From: Paludibaculum fermentans
Lineage (GTDB): Bacteria > Acidobacteriota > Terriglobia > Bryobacterales > Bryobacteraceae
Direction of reading: 5' to 3'
NCBI RefSeq assembly: GCF_015277775.1
Contig: NZ_CP063849.1
Location: 2,480,001-2,544,000, forward strand
Length of the DNA: 64,000 nucleotides
This document shows positions 20,425 to 28,746 of the stretch, piece by piece. The position numbers and the translations under genes were made by a program. The notes under the pieces are model-generated. The model worked only from the letters and a program-made list of their open reading frames with translations. It did not search any database and had not been told where the DNA came from. The stretch's first letter is position 1, and each line of letters begins with the position of its first letter.

Positions 20425-21642
20425 ATGCTCAAATTCCCGATTTACCTGGACAATCACGCTACCACCCCCATGGACCCCAAGGTCCTGGAGGCGATGATGC
20501 CATACTTCCTCGACAGCTTTGGCAACGCAGCCAGCCGCAACCACTCGTTTGGGTGGGTGGCCGAGGAGGCCGTGGAACATGCGCGCAAACAGCTGGCCGA
20601 TGTGATCGGGGCGAACTCGAAGGAGATCGTCTTCACCAGCGGGGCCACGGAATCGAACAATCTGGCCATCAAAGGCGTGGCGGAGATGTATGCCCAGAAG
20701 GGCAACCACATTATCACCGCGGCCACTGAGCATAAGGCGATCCTCGATACCTGTAAACGGCTGGAAAAGCACGGCGCGCGGGTGACTTACCTGCCCGTGC
20801 AGACGAACGGCCTTGTCGATCTGGACCAACTGCGTGAAGCCATCACGGACAAAACGATCCTGGTGAGCATCATGTACGGCAACAACGAGATCGGCACGAT
20901 CCAGGACATCCAGGCGATTGGCAAGATCTGCAAGGAAAAGGGCGTCCTTTTCCACACCGATGCCACCCAGGCTGTCGGCAAGATCCCGGTCAACGTCATC
21001 TCGGACAACATCGACCTGCTGTCGTTTACCGCGCACAAAATGTACGGACCCAAGGGTGTTGGCGCCCTGTACGTGCGCCGCAAGAGCCCGCGCGTCCAGC
21101 TCACCGCCCAGATGGATGGCGGCGGCCACGAACGCGGCATGCGCTCGGGCACGCTGAACGTTCCCGGAATTGTCGGCTTCGGGGCGGCAGCGGCGATCTG
21201 CAAGGATGTGATGGTGGAGGAGTCGGCCCGGCATGCGTTCCTGCGCGACAAGCTGAAGGACGTGCTGATGGCCGAACTCGACGAGACCTATATCAACGGC
21301 ACGATGGAGCACCGTCTGCCGCACAACCTGAACATCAGCTTCGCTTACGTCGAAGGCGAAAGCCTGCTGATGGGCATCAACGACATTGCGGTCTCCAGCG
21401 GTTCGGCCTGCACCTCAGCCACGCTCGAGCCCAGCTATGTGCTCAAAGCCCTGGGCGCTGGTGATGATTTAGCCCACTCCTCCATCCGCTTCGGCATCGG
21501 CCGGTTCACGACGGAAGAGGAAGTGGACTACACGGCGGCCAAGGTGATCGATGTGGTTCGCAAGCTGCGCGAACTGTCGCCTCTCTACGATATGGTCAAG
21601 GAAGGCATCGATCTCAGCAAAGTCGAATGGAGCGCCCATTAA
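20425..21642 (+). CDS. iscS: Cysteine desulfurase IscS
   Basis: This 405-residue PLP enzyme converts cysteine to alanine and passes persulfide sulfur to IscU and other acceptors. It starts [16 protein letters not shown]. His103 is in TEHKAIL, the PLP lysine is Lys205 in [12 protein letters not shown], and the persulfide Cys329 is on the mobile loop [17 protein letters not shown]. The length and the C-terminus fit group-I IscS (E. coli has 404 residues) rather than SufS. AAGGAAAC precedes the ATG. It stands between the regulator and the scaffold gene, as in proteobacterial isc operons. Confidence 0.95.
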   Translation: MLKFPIYLDNHATTPMDPKVLEAMMPYFLDSFGNAASRNHSFGWVAEEAVEHARKQLADVIGANSKEIVFTSGATESNNLAIKGVAEMYAQKGNHIITAATEHKAILDTCKRLEKHGARVTYLPVQTNGLVDLDQLREAITDKTILVSIMYGNNEIGTIQDIQAIGKICKEKGVLFHTDATQAVGKIPVNVISDNIDLLSFTAHKMYGPKGVGALYVRRKSPRVQLTAQMDGGGHERGMRSGTLNVPGIVGFGAAAAICKDVMVEESARHAFLRDKLKDVLMAELDETYINGTMEHRLPHNLNISFAYVEGESLLMGINDIAVSSGSACTSATLEPSYVLKALGAGDDLAHSSIRFGIGRFTTEEEVDYTAAKVIDVVRKLRELSPLYDMVKEGIDLSKVEWSAH

Positions 21643-21708
21643 TCGGCGCGCGGTTGTCACCAGACGGGGCAGTACAGAATCCAATAGGTAAGGGGCTTCG
21701 ATACTCAA

Positions 21709-22116
21709 ATGGCTTACAGCGATAAAGTTCTCGATCACTACAACAATCCGCGCAATGTGGGCAACCTCGACAAGAAGGACCCCAATGTCGGTACCGGTCT
21801 GGTCGGCGCGCCCGAATGCGGCGACGTCATGAAGCTCCAGATCAAGGTGAACCCGGAAACGGGCGTCATCGAAGATGCCAAGTTCAAGACCTTTGGCTGC
21901 GGCTCGGCCATCGCCAGTTCGTCGCTGGCCACCGAGATGCTCAAGGGCAAGACGGTCGACGAAGCTCTGCAGATCAAGAACACCTTGATTGTCAATGAGT
22001 TGAGCCTGCCGCCCGTGAAAATTCACTGTTCCGTGCTGGCTGAGGATGCCATCAAGGCAGCGATCACCGACTACAAGGCAAAGTCGGTCACCCCGGCCGC
22101 GGTCCAAACAGCGTAA
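21709..22116 (+). CDS. iscU: Iron-sulfur scaffold IscU
   Basis: This 135-residue scaffold is where [2Fe-2S] clusters are built. The three ligand cysteines are Cys37 (PECGDVM), Cys64 (TFGCGSAIASSS) and Cys107 (IHCSVLAEDAI). Asp39, whose change stabilises the cluster in other species, is present. The chaperone-recognition motif LPPVK (100-104) is intact and fits the hscB and hscA genes downstream. The start MAYSDKVLDHYNNPRNVG is typical. The gene follows iscS by 66 bases. Confidence 0.95.
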   Translation: MAYSDKVLDHYNNPRNVGNLDKKDPNVGTGLVGAPECGDVMKLQIKVNPETGVIEDAKFKTFGCGSAIASSSLATEMLKGKTVDEALQIKNTLIVNELSLPPVKIHCSVLAEDAIKAAITDYKAKSVTPAAVQTA

Positions 22117-22167
22117 TCTGAGGAGAGGGGCCCCGGTCACAGCGGCCGCCGGCCCCAAATTTCGCAA

Positions 22168-22506
22168 ATGGCAGTTTCTATGTCCGCGATTCAAGTTACT
22201 CCCAAAGCGGTTGAAAAGATTCGTAGCGCGTTCGCCAAGCAGAACGTGGATGGTGGTTTGCGCCTGGGCGTCCTGGGCGGCGGGTGCTCCGGCCTCAGCT
22301 ACCAGTTCAAGTTCGAGACGAAGCCCCGCCCCACCGACCAGGTCTTCGACTTCGATGGAGTGCAGGTCTTCGTCGACCCCAAGAGCATGGTGTTCCTCGA
22401 CGGCATGATCCTGGACTATAAGGAGTCGTTGATGCAGTCCGGCTTCGCCTTCGACAATCCCCATGCGACCAAGAGCTGTGGTTGCGGGTCGTCGTTCTCG
22501 GCGTAA
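22168..22506 (+). CDS. iscA: A-type iron-sulfur carrier IscA
   Basis: This 112-residue HesB/IscA-family carrier takes Fe-S clusters from IscU to target proteins or supplies iron. It has Cys40 in LGVLGGGCSGLSY and Cys104/Cys106 in KSCGCGSSF, the three cluster ligands. A second ATG at 22180 could be the real start and would remove four residues; neither has a strong ribosome site. Its TAA stop overlaps the ATG of hscB by one base, so the two are probably translated together. Confidence 0.92.
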   Translation: MAVSMSAIQVTPKAVEKIRSAFAKQNVDGGLRLGVLGGGCSGLSYQFKFETKPRPTDQVFDFDGVQVFVDPKSMVFLDGMILDYKESLMQSGFAFDNPHATKSCGCGSSFSA

Positions 22507-23147
22507 TGGACAACCATCACAACTGCTGGCACTGCGGCACGCCCGACGCCGGTTCGATCTTCTGCCGTTACTGCAATAGCCTGCAGGCGCCGGTGCCGAA
22601 TTACTTCGAGTTTTTCGGAATGCCGCTGAAGCTGTCCGTGGATCTGGCACGACTGCAGAAGCAGTTCTATTCCCTCAGCGGACTGCTGCACCCGGACCGC
22701 TATACACGCCGCAGCGAGCAGGAAAAACGCTACTCGCTCGAAGCCTCCTCCATCCTGAACGACGCCTACCGGGTGCTGCGCGATCCCATCCAACGCGCCG
22801 AGTACGTATTGAAGGAAGCCGGCTTCGACATCGGCGAGCAGCGCTCCAAGGATGTTCCGCCCGAACTACTGGAAGAGGTTTTCGAGCTGAACATGGCGCT
22901 GGACGAGCTGCGCATGGGCGACGACGAGGTTTTGCCCCAGCTCGACGAGTCCCGCAAACGGTTTCTGGACATTCTCGTTGAGATGGACGCAGGTCTTGAG
23001 GCGGAGTTCCAGAAGCACGATGTACAGGAAGGCGATGAAGCGCGCCGCGCCGTGCTCGCGGAGATCCGCATGACTCTGAACCGCCGGCGCTACATCAAGA
23101 ATCTCGTCAACGAAGTAGATAAGCTGCTGACGGCACGCAACGCCTGA
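22506..23147 (+). CDS. hscB: Co-chaperone HscB with N-terminal tetracysteine motif
   Basis: This 213-residue J-type co-chaperone brings IscU to HscA. The J domain (~30-100) contains the HPD motif at 62-64 (LLHPDRY), and the C-terminal three-helix HscB domain covers ~125-213. The first 25 residues add [17 protein letters not shown], with Cys7, Cys10, Cys20 and Cys23 as a probable zinc or rubredoxin-like knuckle. Such a tetracysteine extension is known from animal and plant HSC20 and is absent in E. coli HscB. The ATG at 22506 was chosen because it overlaps the iscA stop as TAATG and places the first CxxC directly after the start. Confidence 0.9.
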   Translation: MDNHHNCWHCGTPDAGSIFCRYCNSLQAPVPNYFEFFGMPLKLSVDLARLQKQFYSLSGLLHPDRYTRRSEQEKRYSLEASSILNDAYRVLRDPIQRAEYVLKEAGFDIGEQRSKDVPPELLEEVFELNMALDELRMGDDEVLPQLDESRKRFLDILVEMDAGLEAEFQKHDVQEGDEARRAVLAEIRMTLNRRRYIKNLVNEVDKLLTARNA

Positions 23148-23190
23148 AGGCGGACTGCCGCGGCGACAGGCTGCGGGAACGGGCAATACC

Positions 23191-25041
23191 ATGAGCACTT
23201 TTCAAATCGACTTCTCCAACATCAACAGGAAGCGCATTGTCGGCATCGACCTGGGCACCACCAATTCTCTCGTGGCCTTCATGGACCTGACGGGCCCGCA
23301 GGTCATTCCAGGCGCCGACGGCAGTGTGCTCGTGCCCAGTATTGTCAGTCTGGCCGATGACGGTAGTTTCGTGGTGGGCGACGCCGCGCGGCAACTGCTG
23401 ATCGACCGGTCGGACCGTACCGTCTACTCCGTGAAGCGCCTGATGGGCCGAGGAGCCGCCGATGTTCAGGAAGAGACCAGCCTTTTCCCGTTCCGGATCG
23501 CTGAGGGCAGCGAGCAGGTCATCCGCCTCGCCCTGGGGGGCCGCCAGTTCACTCCGCCGGAGATTTCAGCCCAGGTGTTGCGGGAACTGAAGCAGCGCGC
23601 TGAGGCCTATCTCGGAGAAGAGGTGACGCAGGCGGTCATCACCGTCCCGGCCTACTTCAACGATGCGCAGCGGCAGGCGACCAAGGATGCCGGCCGCATC
23701 GCTGGCCTGGAAGTGCTGCGCCTGGTGAACGAACCCACGGCGGCGTCGCTGGCTTACGGGCTGGACAAGCGCAACGACGGCGTGGTGGCGGTCTATGATC
23801 TCGGCGGCGGCACGTTCGACATTTCGATCCTGCGCCTGCACGAAGGCATCTTCGAGGTGTTGGCCACGAACGGTGACACCCACCTGGGCGGCGACGATAT
23901 CGACAACCGCCTGCTGGCCATTGCCCTGGAAGAGATCGCCTCCGAGTGGGGCGAGGATATTTCACGGAATGGCGAAGCGGTGCAAACCGTGCGCCGCGCC
24001 GTCATCGAAGCCAAAGAGCGGCTGTCGTTCCTGCCGCTGACGGCGATCGATGTCGACTTCAAGGGCCGCAAGTATCAGCGCGAAATGACGCGCGAGATCT
24101 TCGAGCAGATCATCAAGGACATTGTGGACCGCACGTTGGGTCCGTGCCGCCAGGCGATGCGCGACGCCGGCCTGGAGCCTGAGGGCATCGACGAAGTGGT
24201 CATGGTGGGCGGCTCGACCCGCATCCCGCTGGTGCGCTCGGCGGTCTCGACGCTGTTCCGCGCCAAACCGCACACTGAACTGAATCCCGACGAAGTAGTC
24301 GCGTTGGGCGCCGCCGTGCAGGCTGCCATTCTCTCCGGAGACGTGCAGGACAAGCTGCTGCTCGACGTGACGCCTTTGTCCCTGGGCATCGAGACGATGG
24401 GCGGGGTCGTCAGCAAGCTCATCCATCGCAACTCGACCATTCCGGCCTCCGCCACCGAAGTGTTCACGACCTCAGTGGACGGCCAGCAGAACGTGCTCAT
24501 TCATGTGCTGCAGGGCGAACGCGAACTGGTAAAGGATTGCCGGTCGCTGGCGCGCTTCGACCTGAAGGGTATCGATCCCATGCCAGCGGGCATGGCCCGG
24601 ATCGAGGTACGGTTCCTCATCGACGCCAACGGCATCCTCAGCGTCAGCGCACGCGACCTGCGCAGCGGCACCGAGCAGAGCGTGGAAGTGAAGCCATCCT
24701 ACGGCCTCACCGACGAGCAGGTGGAAGCGATGATCCTCGAATCGTACGAGAAGGCGGAGGAAGACTTCGCTGCCCGGCAGGTACGAGAGGCTCGCGTGGA
24801 AGCGGACACCATCCTGTCGGCGGTGGACAAGGCCCGCGCCAGCGACGCCTGGATTGACCTGACCGACGAGGAACGGTCCGCCGTGGATCTGGCGCTCAAC
24901 GAACTGCAGATGGTGTATCACGGCGAGGATCACACCCTGATCCGCAACCGCATTGAGAACCTGGATGGCTCCACGCGCAAGCTGGCCGAGAACATGATGA
25001 ACACCGCCGTCCGCGCGGCGCTGAAGGGGACCAAGATCTAG
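23191..25041 (+). CDS. hscA: Hsp70-type chaperone HscA
   Basis: This 616-residue Hsp70 paralogue is specialised for Fe-S transfer. The nucleotide-binding domain spans ~15-385, with [13 protein letters not shown], the [14 protein letters not shown] phosphate loop and [13 protein letters not shown]. The substrate domain follows ([14 protein letters not shown]), then a helical lid to ~610. It ends without the acidic EEVD-like or long glycine-rich tail of DnaK, which fits HscA. With HscB it uses ATP to release clusters from IscU through the LPPVK motif. It is shorter than DnaK and lies in a complete isc operon, so hscA is preferred over dnaK. Confidence 0.93.
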   Translation: MSTFQIDFSNINRKRIVGIDLGTTNSLVAFMDLTGPQVIPGADGSVLVPSIVSLADDGSFVVGDAARQLLIDRSDRTVYSVKRLMGRGAADVQEETSLFPFRIAEGSEQVIRLALGGRQFTPPEISAQVLRELKQRAEAYLGEEVTQAVITVPAYFNDAQRQATKDAGRIAGLEVLRLVNEPTAASLAYGLDKRNDGVVAVYDLGGGTFDISILRLHEGIFEVLATNGDTHLGGDDIDNRLLAIALEEIASEWGEDISRNGEAVQTVRRAVIEAKERLSFLPLTAIDVDFKGRKYQREMTREIFEQIIKDIVDRTLGPCRQAMRDAGLEPEGIDEVVMVGGSTRIPLVRSAVSTLFRAKPHTELNPDEVVALGAAVQAAILSGDVQDKLLLDVTPLSLGIETMGGVVSKLIHRNSTIPASATEVFTTSVDGQQNVLIHVLQGERELVKDCRSLARFDLKGIDPMPAGMARIEVRFLIDANGILSVSARDLRSGTEQSVEVKPSYGLTDEQVEAMILESYEKAEEDFAARQVREARVEADTILSAVDKARASDAWIDLTDEERSAVDLALNELQMVYHGEDHTLIRNRIENLDGSTRKLAENMMNTAVRAALKGTKI

Positions 25042-25043
25042 CC

Positions 25044-25247
25044 ATGACCTGGACTGACTTCGAAGACATCGGAATCGCGCTGTTCGAACAGAACCCCGAA
25101 CTCGACCCGCTCACCGTTCGGTTTACAGACCTGCATAAAATGGTGACCAGCCTGGAAGGTTTCGACGACGACCCGGAGAAATCTAACGAGGCGAAACTCG
25201 AAGCGATTCAGATGGCGTGGCACGAAGAATATACGGACAATCAGTAG
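25044..25247 (+). CDS. iscX: IscX (YfhJ), IscS-binding regulator
   Basis: This 67-residue acidic protein matches IscX over its whole length: MTWTDFEDIGIALFEQNPEL, then FTDLHKMVTSLEGFDDDPE and the end AIQMAWHEEY. IscX binds IscS and iron and slows cluster assembly. The gene starts two bases after the hscA stop. The usual ferredoxin gene between hscA and iscX is absent. Confidence 0.93.
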   Translation: MTWTDFEDIGIALFEQNPELDPLTVRFTDLHKMVTSLEGFDDDPEKSNEAKLEAIQMAWHEEYTDNQ

Positions 25248-26038
25248 TTCTATTGAGTTGCACAGTCTGTGGTCTGTTCGCGCAGACGCCTGACCCTGCC
25301 CAACTCCTGGAAGAAATGCATGCCGCCGAACTCGCCAACCGGGTTCAGGCGGCTCGTTTCGTTTACACAGAAGACATCCGTTACAAGGAAACCCTACCTG
25401 AGGGCGGACTGCGCGGCTCGAACTGGGTGACCTACGAAGTCACTTTTCTCGAGGGCGAACCGTATAGCCGCCGGGTCGCCATTCAGGGCGAACCGCTCCC
25501 TGCTGCCCAGGCGGAGGCAGAGGAAAACCGTCTCCGGAAAGTGGAACTGTTCCGGCAGCAAACCCCTTTCGAGGAACGCCGGCGCCATTACTTCGCGGCC
25601 GAGGAGAACCGGTTCAAGATCGACACGGTGCTGGTGCTCCGCTACCACCAGGCCCGGTTTCTGGGGGAGCAACCCATCCAGGGCCGCGAGGCCTGGGTGG
25701 TGGAAACCCGGCCGCGGCGCAGCGCACCGAAGCCAAAGGGACGGGGCGAGAGCAGTCTCGTCATGCGGATCCGCTACTGGATTGATAAGCAGACCCACAT
25801 GCCTATCCATCTCGAGGCGGAATGGCTGCGCGACTTTGACGGCGCACCCAGGGGCGCTACCGTCGTGGTGGACAGAATCGCCGTGGATGGCGCCTGGCTG
25901 CAGCAGCATATCGTCGTGCGAGGACGCCGCAAGGCAGGCAAGGTCTATTTCACTTACGAGAACGACCAGCGCTATTCGAACTTCAAAAAGTTCCACGCGG
26001 ACGCCAAACTGCTGCTGGACGACCGCGAACCTCACTAA
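25217..26038 (+). CDS. Exported LolA-like protein of unknown function
   Basis: This 273-residue protein has an N-terminal hydrophobic stretch (VVLLSCTVCGLFA) that looks like a signal peptide. The body is rich in beta strands, with patterns like lipoprotein-sorting or outer-membrane LolA/DUF-type proteins (RYWIDKQTHMPIHLEAEWL; HIVVRGRRKAGKVYFTYEND). It uses a GTG start at 25217 that overlaps iscX by 31 bases, suggesting that it is read from the isc transcript by coupling. No catalytic motif is visible. Nothing ties it directly to iron-sulfur work. It may bind a lipid or a lipoprotein in the periplasm. Confidence 0.6.
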   Translation: MARRIYGQSVVLLSCTVCGLFAQTPDPAQLLEEMHAAELANRVQAARFVYTEDIRYKETLPEGGLRGSNWVTYEVTFLEGEPYSRRVAIQGEPLPAAQAEAEENRLRKVELFRQQTPFEERRRHYFAAEENRFKIDTVLVLRYHQARFLGEQPIQGREAWVVETRPRRSAPKPKGRGESSLVMRIRYWIDKQTHMPIHLEAEWLRDFDGAPRGATVVVDRIAVDGAWLQQHIVVRGRRKAGKVYFTYENDQRYSNFKKFHADAKLLLDDREPH

Positions 26039-26044
26039 GCCGAA

Positions 26045-26058
26045 CCGGCCTAAGCCGG
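26045..26058. terminator. Convergent hairpin between the LolA-like and NtrC-like genes
   Basis: CCGGC-CTAA-GCCGG is a short perfect stem in the 11-base gap between two convergent genes, overlapping the NtrC stop. It has no strong T-run, so its terminator role is tentative. Confidence 0.3.
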
Positions 26059-27477
26059 CTGGCTCTTCTTCGCAAGTGAACCGGACTCCGGTTCGGGCCG
26101 GCCGGTCCGGCCCAGAATCCGGTAAAGCGTGGCGCGCCCGATGCCCAGGATCTCCGCGGCCTTCGTGCGATTGCCTTGCACCCGGTCGAGCACTTCCTGC
26201 ACGTAGCGGCGCTCCACTTCTTCCAGCGGAACCAGGCCCTCGTCCGTCGAGAACGTGATGGCGCGGCTGCCTTCCAATTTGTAGCGCGAGATGGATTCCG
26301 GGAAATCCTCGACGTCGATGACGTTGCCCCGGCACATCATGGCGCAGTAATTCAGCGAATTCTCGAGTTCGCGCACATTGCCAGGCCACGGATAGCGCCA
26401 GGCCAGGGCCTTCGCCGCCCGGCTCAGCACCAGGCCAGGCTTGCCGAACTGGTCGCCGAATCTGGTCAGGAAGTGATGCACCAGCAGGCGCAAATCGTCC
26501 TGGCGGTCGACCAGCCGCGGCAACCGGAGTTCGACATGCGCCAGGCGATAGTACAGGTCTTCCCGGAAGAGCCGCTCGTCGACCATCGTGCGGAGATTGC
26601 GGTGCGTGGCGCAGATGATGCGGACATTCACCTTGCGCGGCGTGGGATCGCCGATCCGCTGAAATTGGCGGTTCTGCAGGAGGCGCAGCAATTTGGCCTG
26701 CACTGAGACAGGCACCTCCGCAATCTCGTCCAGGAAAAGGGTGCCTCCGTCCGCCGCTTCCACCAGTCCCTTCTTCGTGTCCACCGCTCCGGTGTAGGCC
26801 CCACGAATATGGCCAAACAACTCACTCTCAAAGAGGGTTTCGGGCAAAGCAGCGCAGTTGCAGACCATGAATGGCCCTTCGGACACGGGGCTCAGTTGAT
26901 GCAGGACCCGCGCCAATACCTCCTTACCCGTGCCGGTTTCACCGGTCACCAGTGCGGTGGAGTAGTGCGGTGCAATGCGCTGCATGCGGCTGAAAACTTC
27001 CATCATGGCCGGACTCATGCCCAGCAGGCCTTCACACTGTGAAATCTCGACGAGCTTCGATTCCAACTCGTGAGCCGCCGTGCGCCGCTGTTTCTGCTCC
27101 GTCCAGGCAATGATCTTCTGGCGCAGTTTGTCGATGGAGATCGGCTTGGTGAGGTAATCGAACGCGCCCCGCTGAATCGCCTCCACGGCTGATTCCGTGG
27201 AATAGTGCGCCGTGATCAGGATCACGTCGGTCTCCGGACTCAGTTGCTGAATCTGGTCCAGTAGTTCGAGGCCGCGCACATCCGGCATGATCAGGTCCAA
27301 CAGCACCAGGCCGGGCGGATGCGACTTGATGATCTCCAATGTCGCCGCGCCGGTCTCGGCGCCGGTGATCGTAACGTCCAAACCGGACAGCACCGCCTTC
27401 AGCAGCGCTATCGCCGCCGGGTCGTCATCGGCAACCAGGATCTCCCAACGATTGCCGTGGCCTGGTCTGGGATGCAT
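26050..27477 (-). CDS. NtrC-family sigma-54 response regulator
   Basis: This 475-residue regulator has a receiver domain (~12-125, acidic cluster VADDDP, phosphorylated Asp61 in LVLLDLIMPD, Lys in DYLTKPIS), a sigma-54 AAA+ domain (~150-385) and a Fis-type helix-turn-helix (~425-462, GNRTKAAEILGIGRATLYRI). The AAA+ domain has Walker A GETGTGKE, Walker B GGTLFLDEI and an arginine-finger region. The sigma-54 contact loop reads GAYTGA, a tolerated variant of GAFTGA. It would activate sigma-54 promoters after phosphorylation. Its ATG overlaps the stop of a small phosphoacceptor-domain gene upstream as TGATG, which is probably its partner. It lacks a full kinase nearby. Confidence 0.93.
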   Translation of the reverse strand: MHPRPGHGNRWEILVADDDPAAIALLKAVLSGLDVTITGAETGAATLEIIKSHPPGLVLLDLIMPDVRGLELLDQIQQLSPETDVILITAHYSTESAVEAIQRGAFDYLTKPISIDKLRQKIIAWTEQKQRRTAAHELESKLVEISQCEGLLGMSPAMMEVFSRMQRIAPHYSTALVTGETGTGKEVLARVLHQLSPVSEGPFMVCNCAALPETLFESELFGHIRGAYTGAVDTKKGLVEAADGGTLFLDEIAEVPVSVQAKLLRLLQNRQFQRIGDPTPRKVNVRIICATHRNLRTMVDERLFREDLYYRLAHVELRLPRLVDRQDDLRLLVHHFLTRFGDQFGKPGLVLSRAAKALAWRYPWPGNVRELENSLNYCAMMCRGNVIDVEDFPESISRYKLEGSRAITFSTDEGLVPLEEVERRYVQEVLDRVQGNRTKAAEILGIGRATLYRILGRTGRPEPESGSLAKKSQPA

Positions 27478-27758
27478 CAGGAGTTGCCTTCCGTCCTGCC
27501 ACTACCGGCGCTGACAGCCGTTGTCCCCTGGGCGCCGGCTTCCGGGGATCCACCGGCCCCGTTGGGTGCCGTGCCGATTTTCACCGCAATCGCAATCGCC
27601 CTCGAAACCCCGTCCCGGGCACGTGTCAGGTACTCTCCGGCCACAGAATCGGGAGCCCCCTCCAACTCCGCCGAAAGCAGCTCCAAAAAGCCGGAGGCGA
27701 TGTTCAACGGGCCGAGAATATCATGTCTCAGGCGGCAGGCCTCCTCCTCACCGTGCAT
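27477..27758 (-). CDS. Stand-alone HisKA-like phosphoacceptor (DHp) protein
   Basis: This 93-residue protein consists almost entirely of a kinase dimerisation/phosphoacceptor helix pair: RLRHDILGPLNIASGFLELL with His12 in the H-box, then a second helix (AGEYLTRARDGVSRAIAIAV). No ATP-binding domain follows; the last 30 residues are Gly/Ala/Ser-rich. The start ATG at 27758 has GAGGAG at good spacing, and the gene overlaps the NtrC-like gene by one base. An in-frame extension to 27980 lacks recognisable sequence. It could pass phosphate like an HPt protein, or be an inhibitor of kinase dimers. The function is inferred from the motif only. Confidence 0.6.
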   Translation of the reverse strand: MHGEEEACRLRHDILGPLNIASGFLELLSAELEGAPDSVAGEYLTRARDGVSRAIAIAVKIGTAPNGAGGSPEAGAQGTTAVSAGSGRTEGNS

Positions 27759-28054
27759 TGATTTCTCCTCGAACATTGCATCGAAAGTAAACCGCAGAAT
27801 AGCCCTGAGCGCAAGGGCATCCTGTGTGACAGCGTGGAATTCCGGTAATACCGTACACATTTCTCCAGCGACTCCCCGGACCATCCACCCCGGGCTCCAC
27901 AGCTCCAATACCGGCGAGAGCAGAGCCAGTTTCGGCGGTATAGGTGGGGCCGGAAAGAGGGAGACAGCCGGTCGTGCCAAATCCTGTCGCGAGCTCCAGT
28001 GGAGGCGCGTGGCGCGGAAGGGGAGTAGCGCATCCGTAGGGAGAAGGGTGCGGA

Positions 28055-28141
28055 CTATGCACGCAGCACCGCCCTCCGCAGCTGCAAATCATGGCGTTTG
28101 CCGGACCCCGAGGACGGCGATCCGTTCCAGGCTTCGCTCAT
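28055..28141 (-). CDS. Possible 28-codon leader peptide
   Basis: ATG at 28141 to TAG at 28055 gives MSEAWNGSPSSG, then SGKRHDLQLRRAVLRA. GGAGG (28148-28152) lies six bases before the ATG, which is an excellent ribosome site. The GGAGG is the 3' arm of a hairpin with CCTCC, so translation could be controlled by folding. The peptide matches nothing I recognise. It may be a regulatory peptide, or the first codons of a decayed element. Confidence 0.35.
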   Translation of the reverse strand: MSEAWNGSPSSGSGKRHDLQLRRAVLRA

Positions 28142-28147
28142 GTGTCT

Positions 28148-28200
28148 CCTCCCGCCGGAGGCTGTACTTCCTGGTACAGGGCTAACCTACCCGTTAGCCC
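28148..28200 (-). ncRNA. Structured RNA leader with three stem-loops
   Basis: Read on the minus strand, three stems follow each other almost without gaps. GGGCTAAC/GTTAGCCC has 8 bp and a 6-base loop, CTGTAC/GTACAG has 6 bp and a 6-base loop, and CCTCC/GGAGG has 5 bp and a 4-base loop. The last stem contains the ribosome site of the 28-codon ORF. Three perfect stems in 53 bases is unlikely by chance and suggests a cis-acting RNA. It does not fit any riboswitch consensus I know. A mobile-element RNA remnant is another possibility. Confidence 0.45.
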
Positions 28201-28325
28201 AGGCTTCACAGCGTCGCGGTGTCCTGCCGGTCGACCAGACCGCCTCCGGCCTTACCTGCCGGAAGTTCTTCTTCCCATGGCCCGGCCTCCGGAGGAATTC
28301 AATCCCACTCGGATCTCAGGCTCCA

Positions 28326-28342
28326 TACTAGAAATACTAGTA
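28326..28342. promoter_or_regulatory. TACTAG dyad
   Basis: TACTAG-AAATA-CTAGTA is a perfect 6-bp dyad with a 5-base centre. It is AT-rich in a GC-rich region and lies 185 bases before the 28-codon ORF. It may be a regulator site or a promoter element of the leftward transcript. Confidence 0.35.
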
Positions 28343-28746
28343 CCTGATCGACTGATTGGTGCGTTTTTCTTAGACCCACCTTGAAAATCATGCCAGAGGG
28401 CCAAGGTTTCATCAGGTTTTCCAAGGCGGGCGGTTCTCCGTTCTGATTCGTGACGGCATCGTCTCATTTCGAGGCGGCCGCCATCCGGAATGCATGGAGC
28501 CAAACGGGGTGAATGCAGAAAGATCAATGATTTGAGCTGGATGAGAGCGATTGGCCGCTCGCGTGCTCCATTCTCACCGGCGGGTTTCCGTACTTCTGGA
28601 AATCAGCGCCAGCCAGGCAGTTTGAGCAGGATGGCTGGTGAGCGGAAAGGCCGGCCGAAACCGAACGAAGGAAAGAGTTCCTGGGCAGAACGCTCCACTG
28701 CGCCGGGCTCGTCTCCAGGAAGCGGGCGGCCAAGGAGTTCAGACCA

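Larger units (their letters stand above)
27759..28746. other. Long non-coding/leader region between divergent two-component genes
   Basis: Nearly 1 kb separates the DHp gene (leftward) from the degenerate kinase-receiver (rightward). It contains, from left to right, unrecognised sequence (27759-28054), a 28-codon leftward ORF (28055-28141), three adjacent stem-loops (28148-28200) and a 17-bp dyad (28326-28342). From 28343 to 28746 I see no gene or repeat apart from AAGGAG at 28732-28737. Confidence 0.5.

Noticed and set aside
28160-28270. Similarity to a c-di-GMP (GEMM) riboswitch, from ACAGGGC and GCCTCCGGCC on the plus strand
   Set aside because: The GNRA loop, the second stem and the spacing of GEMM are missing, and the strong stems fold better on the minus strand.
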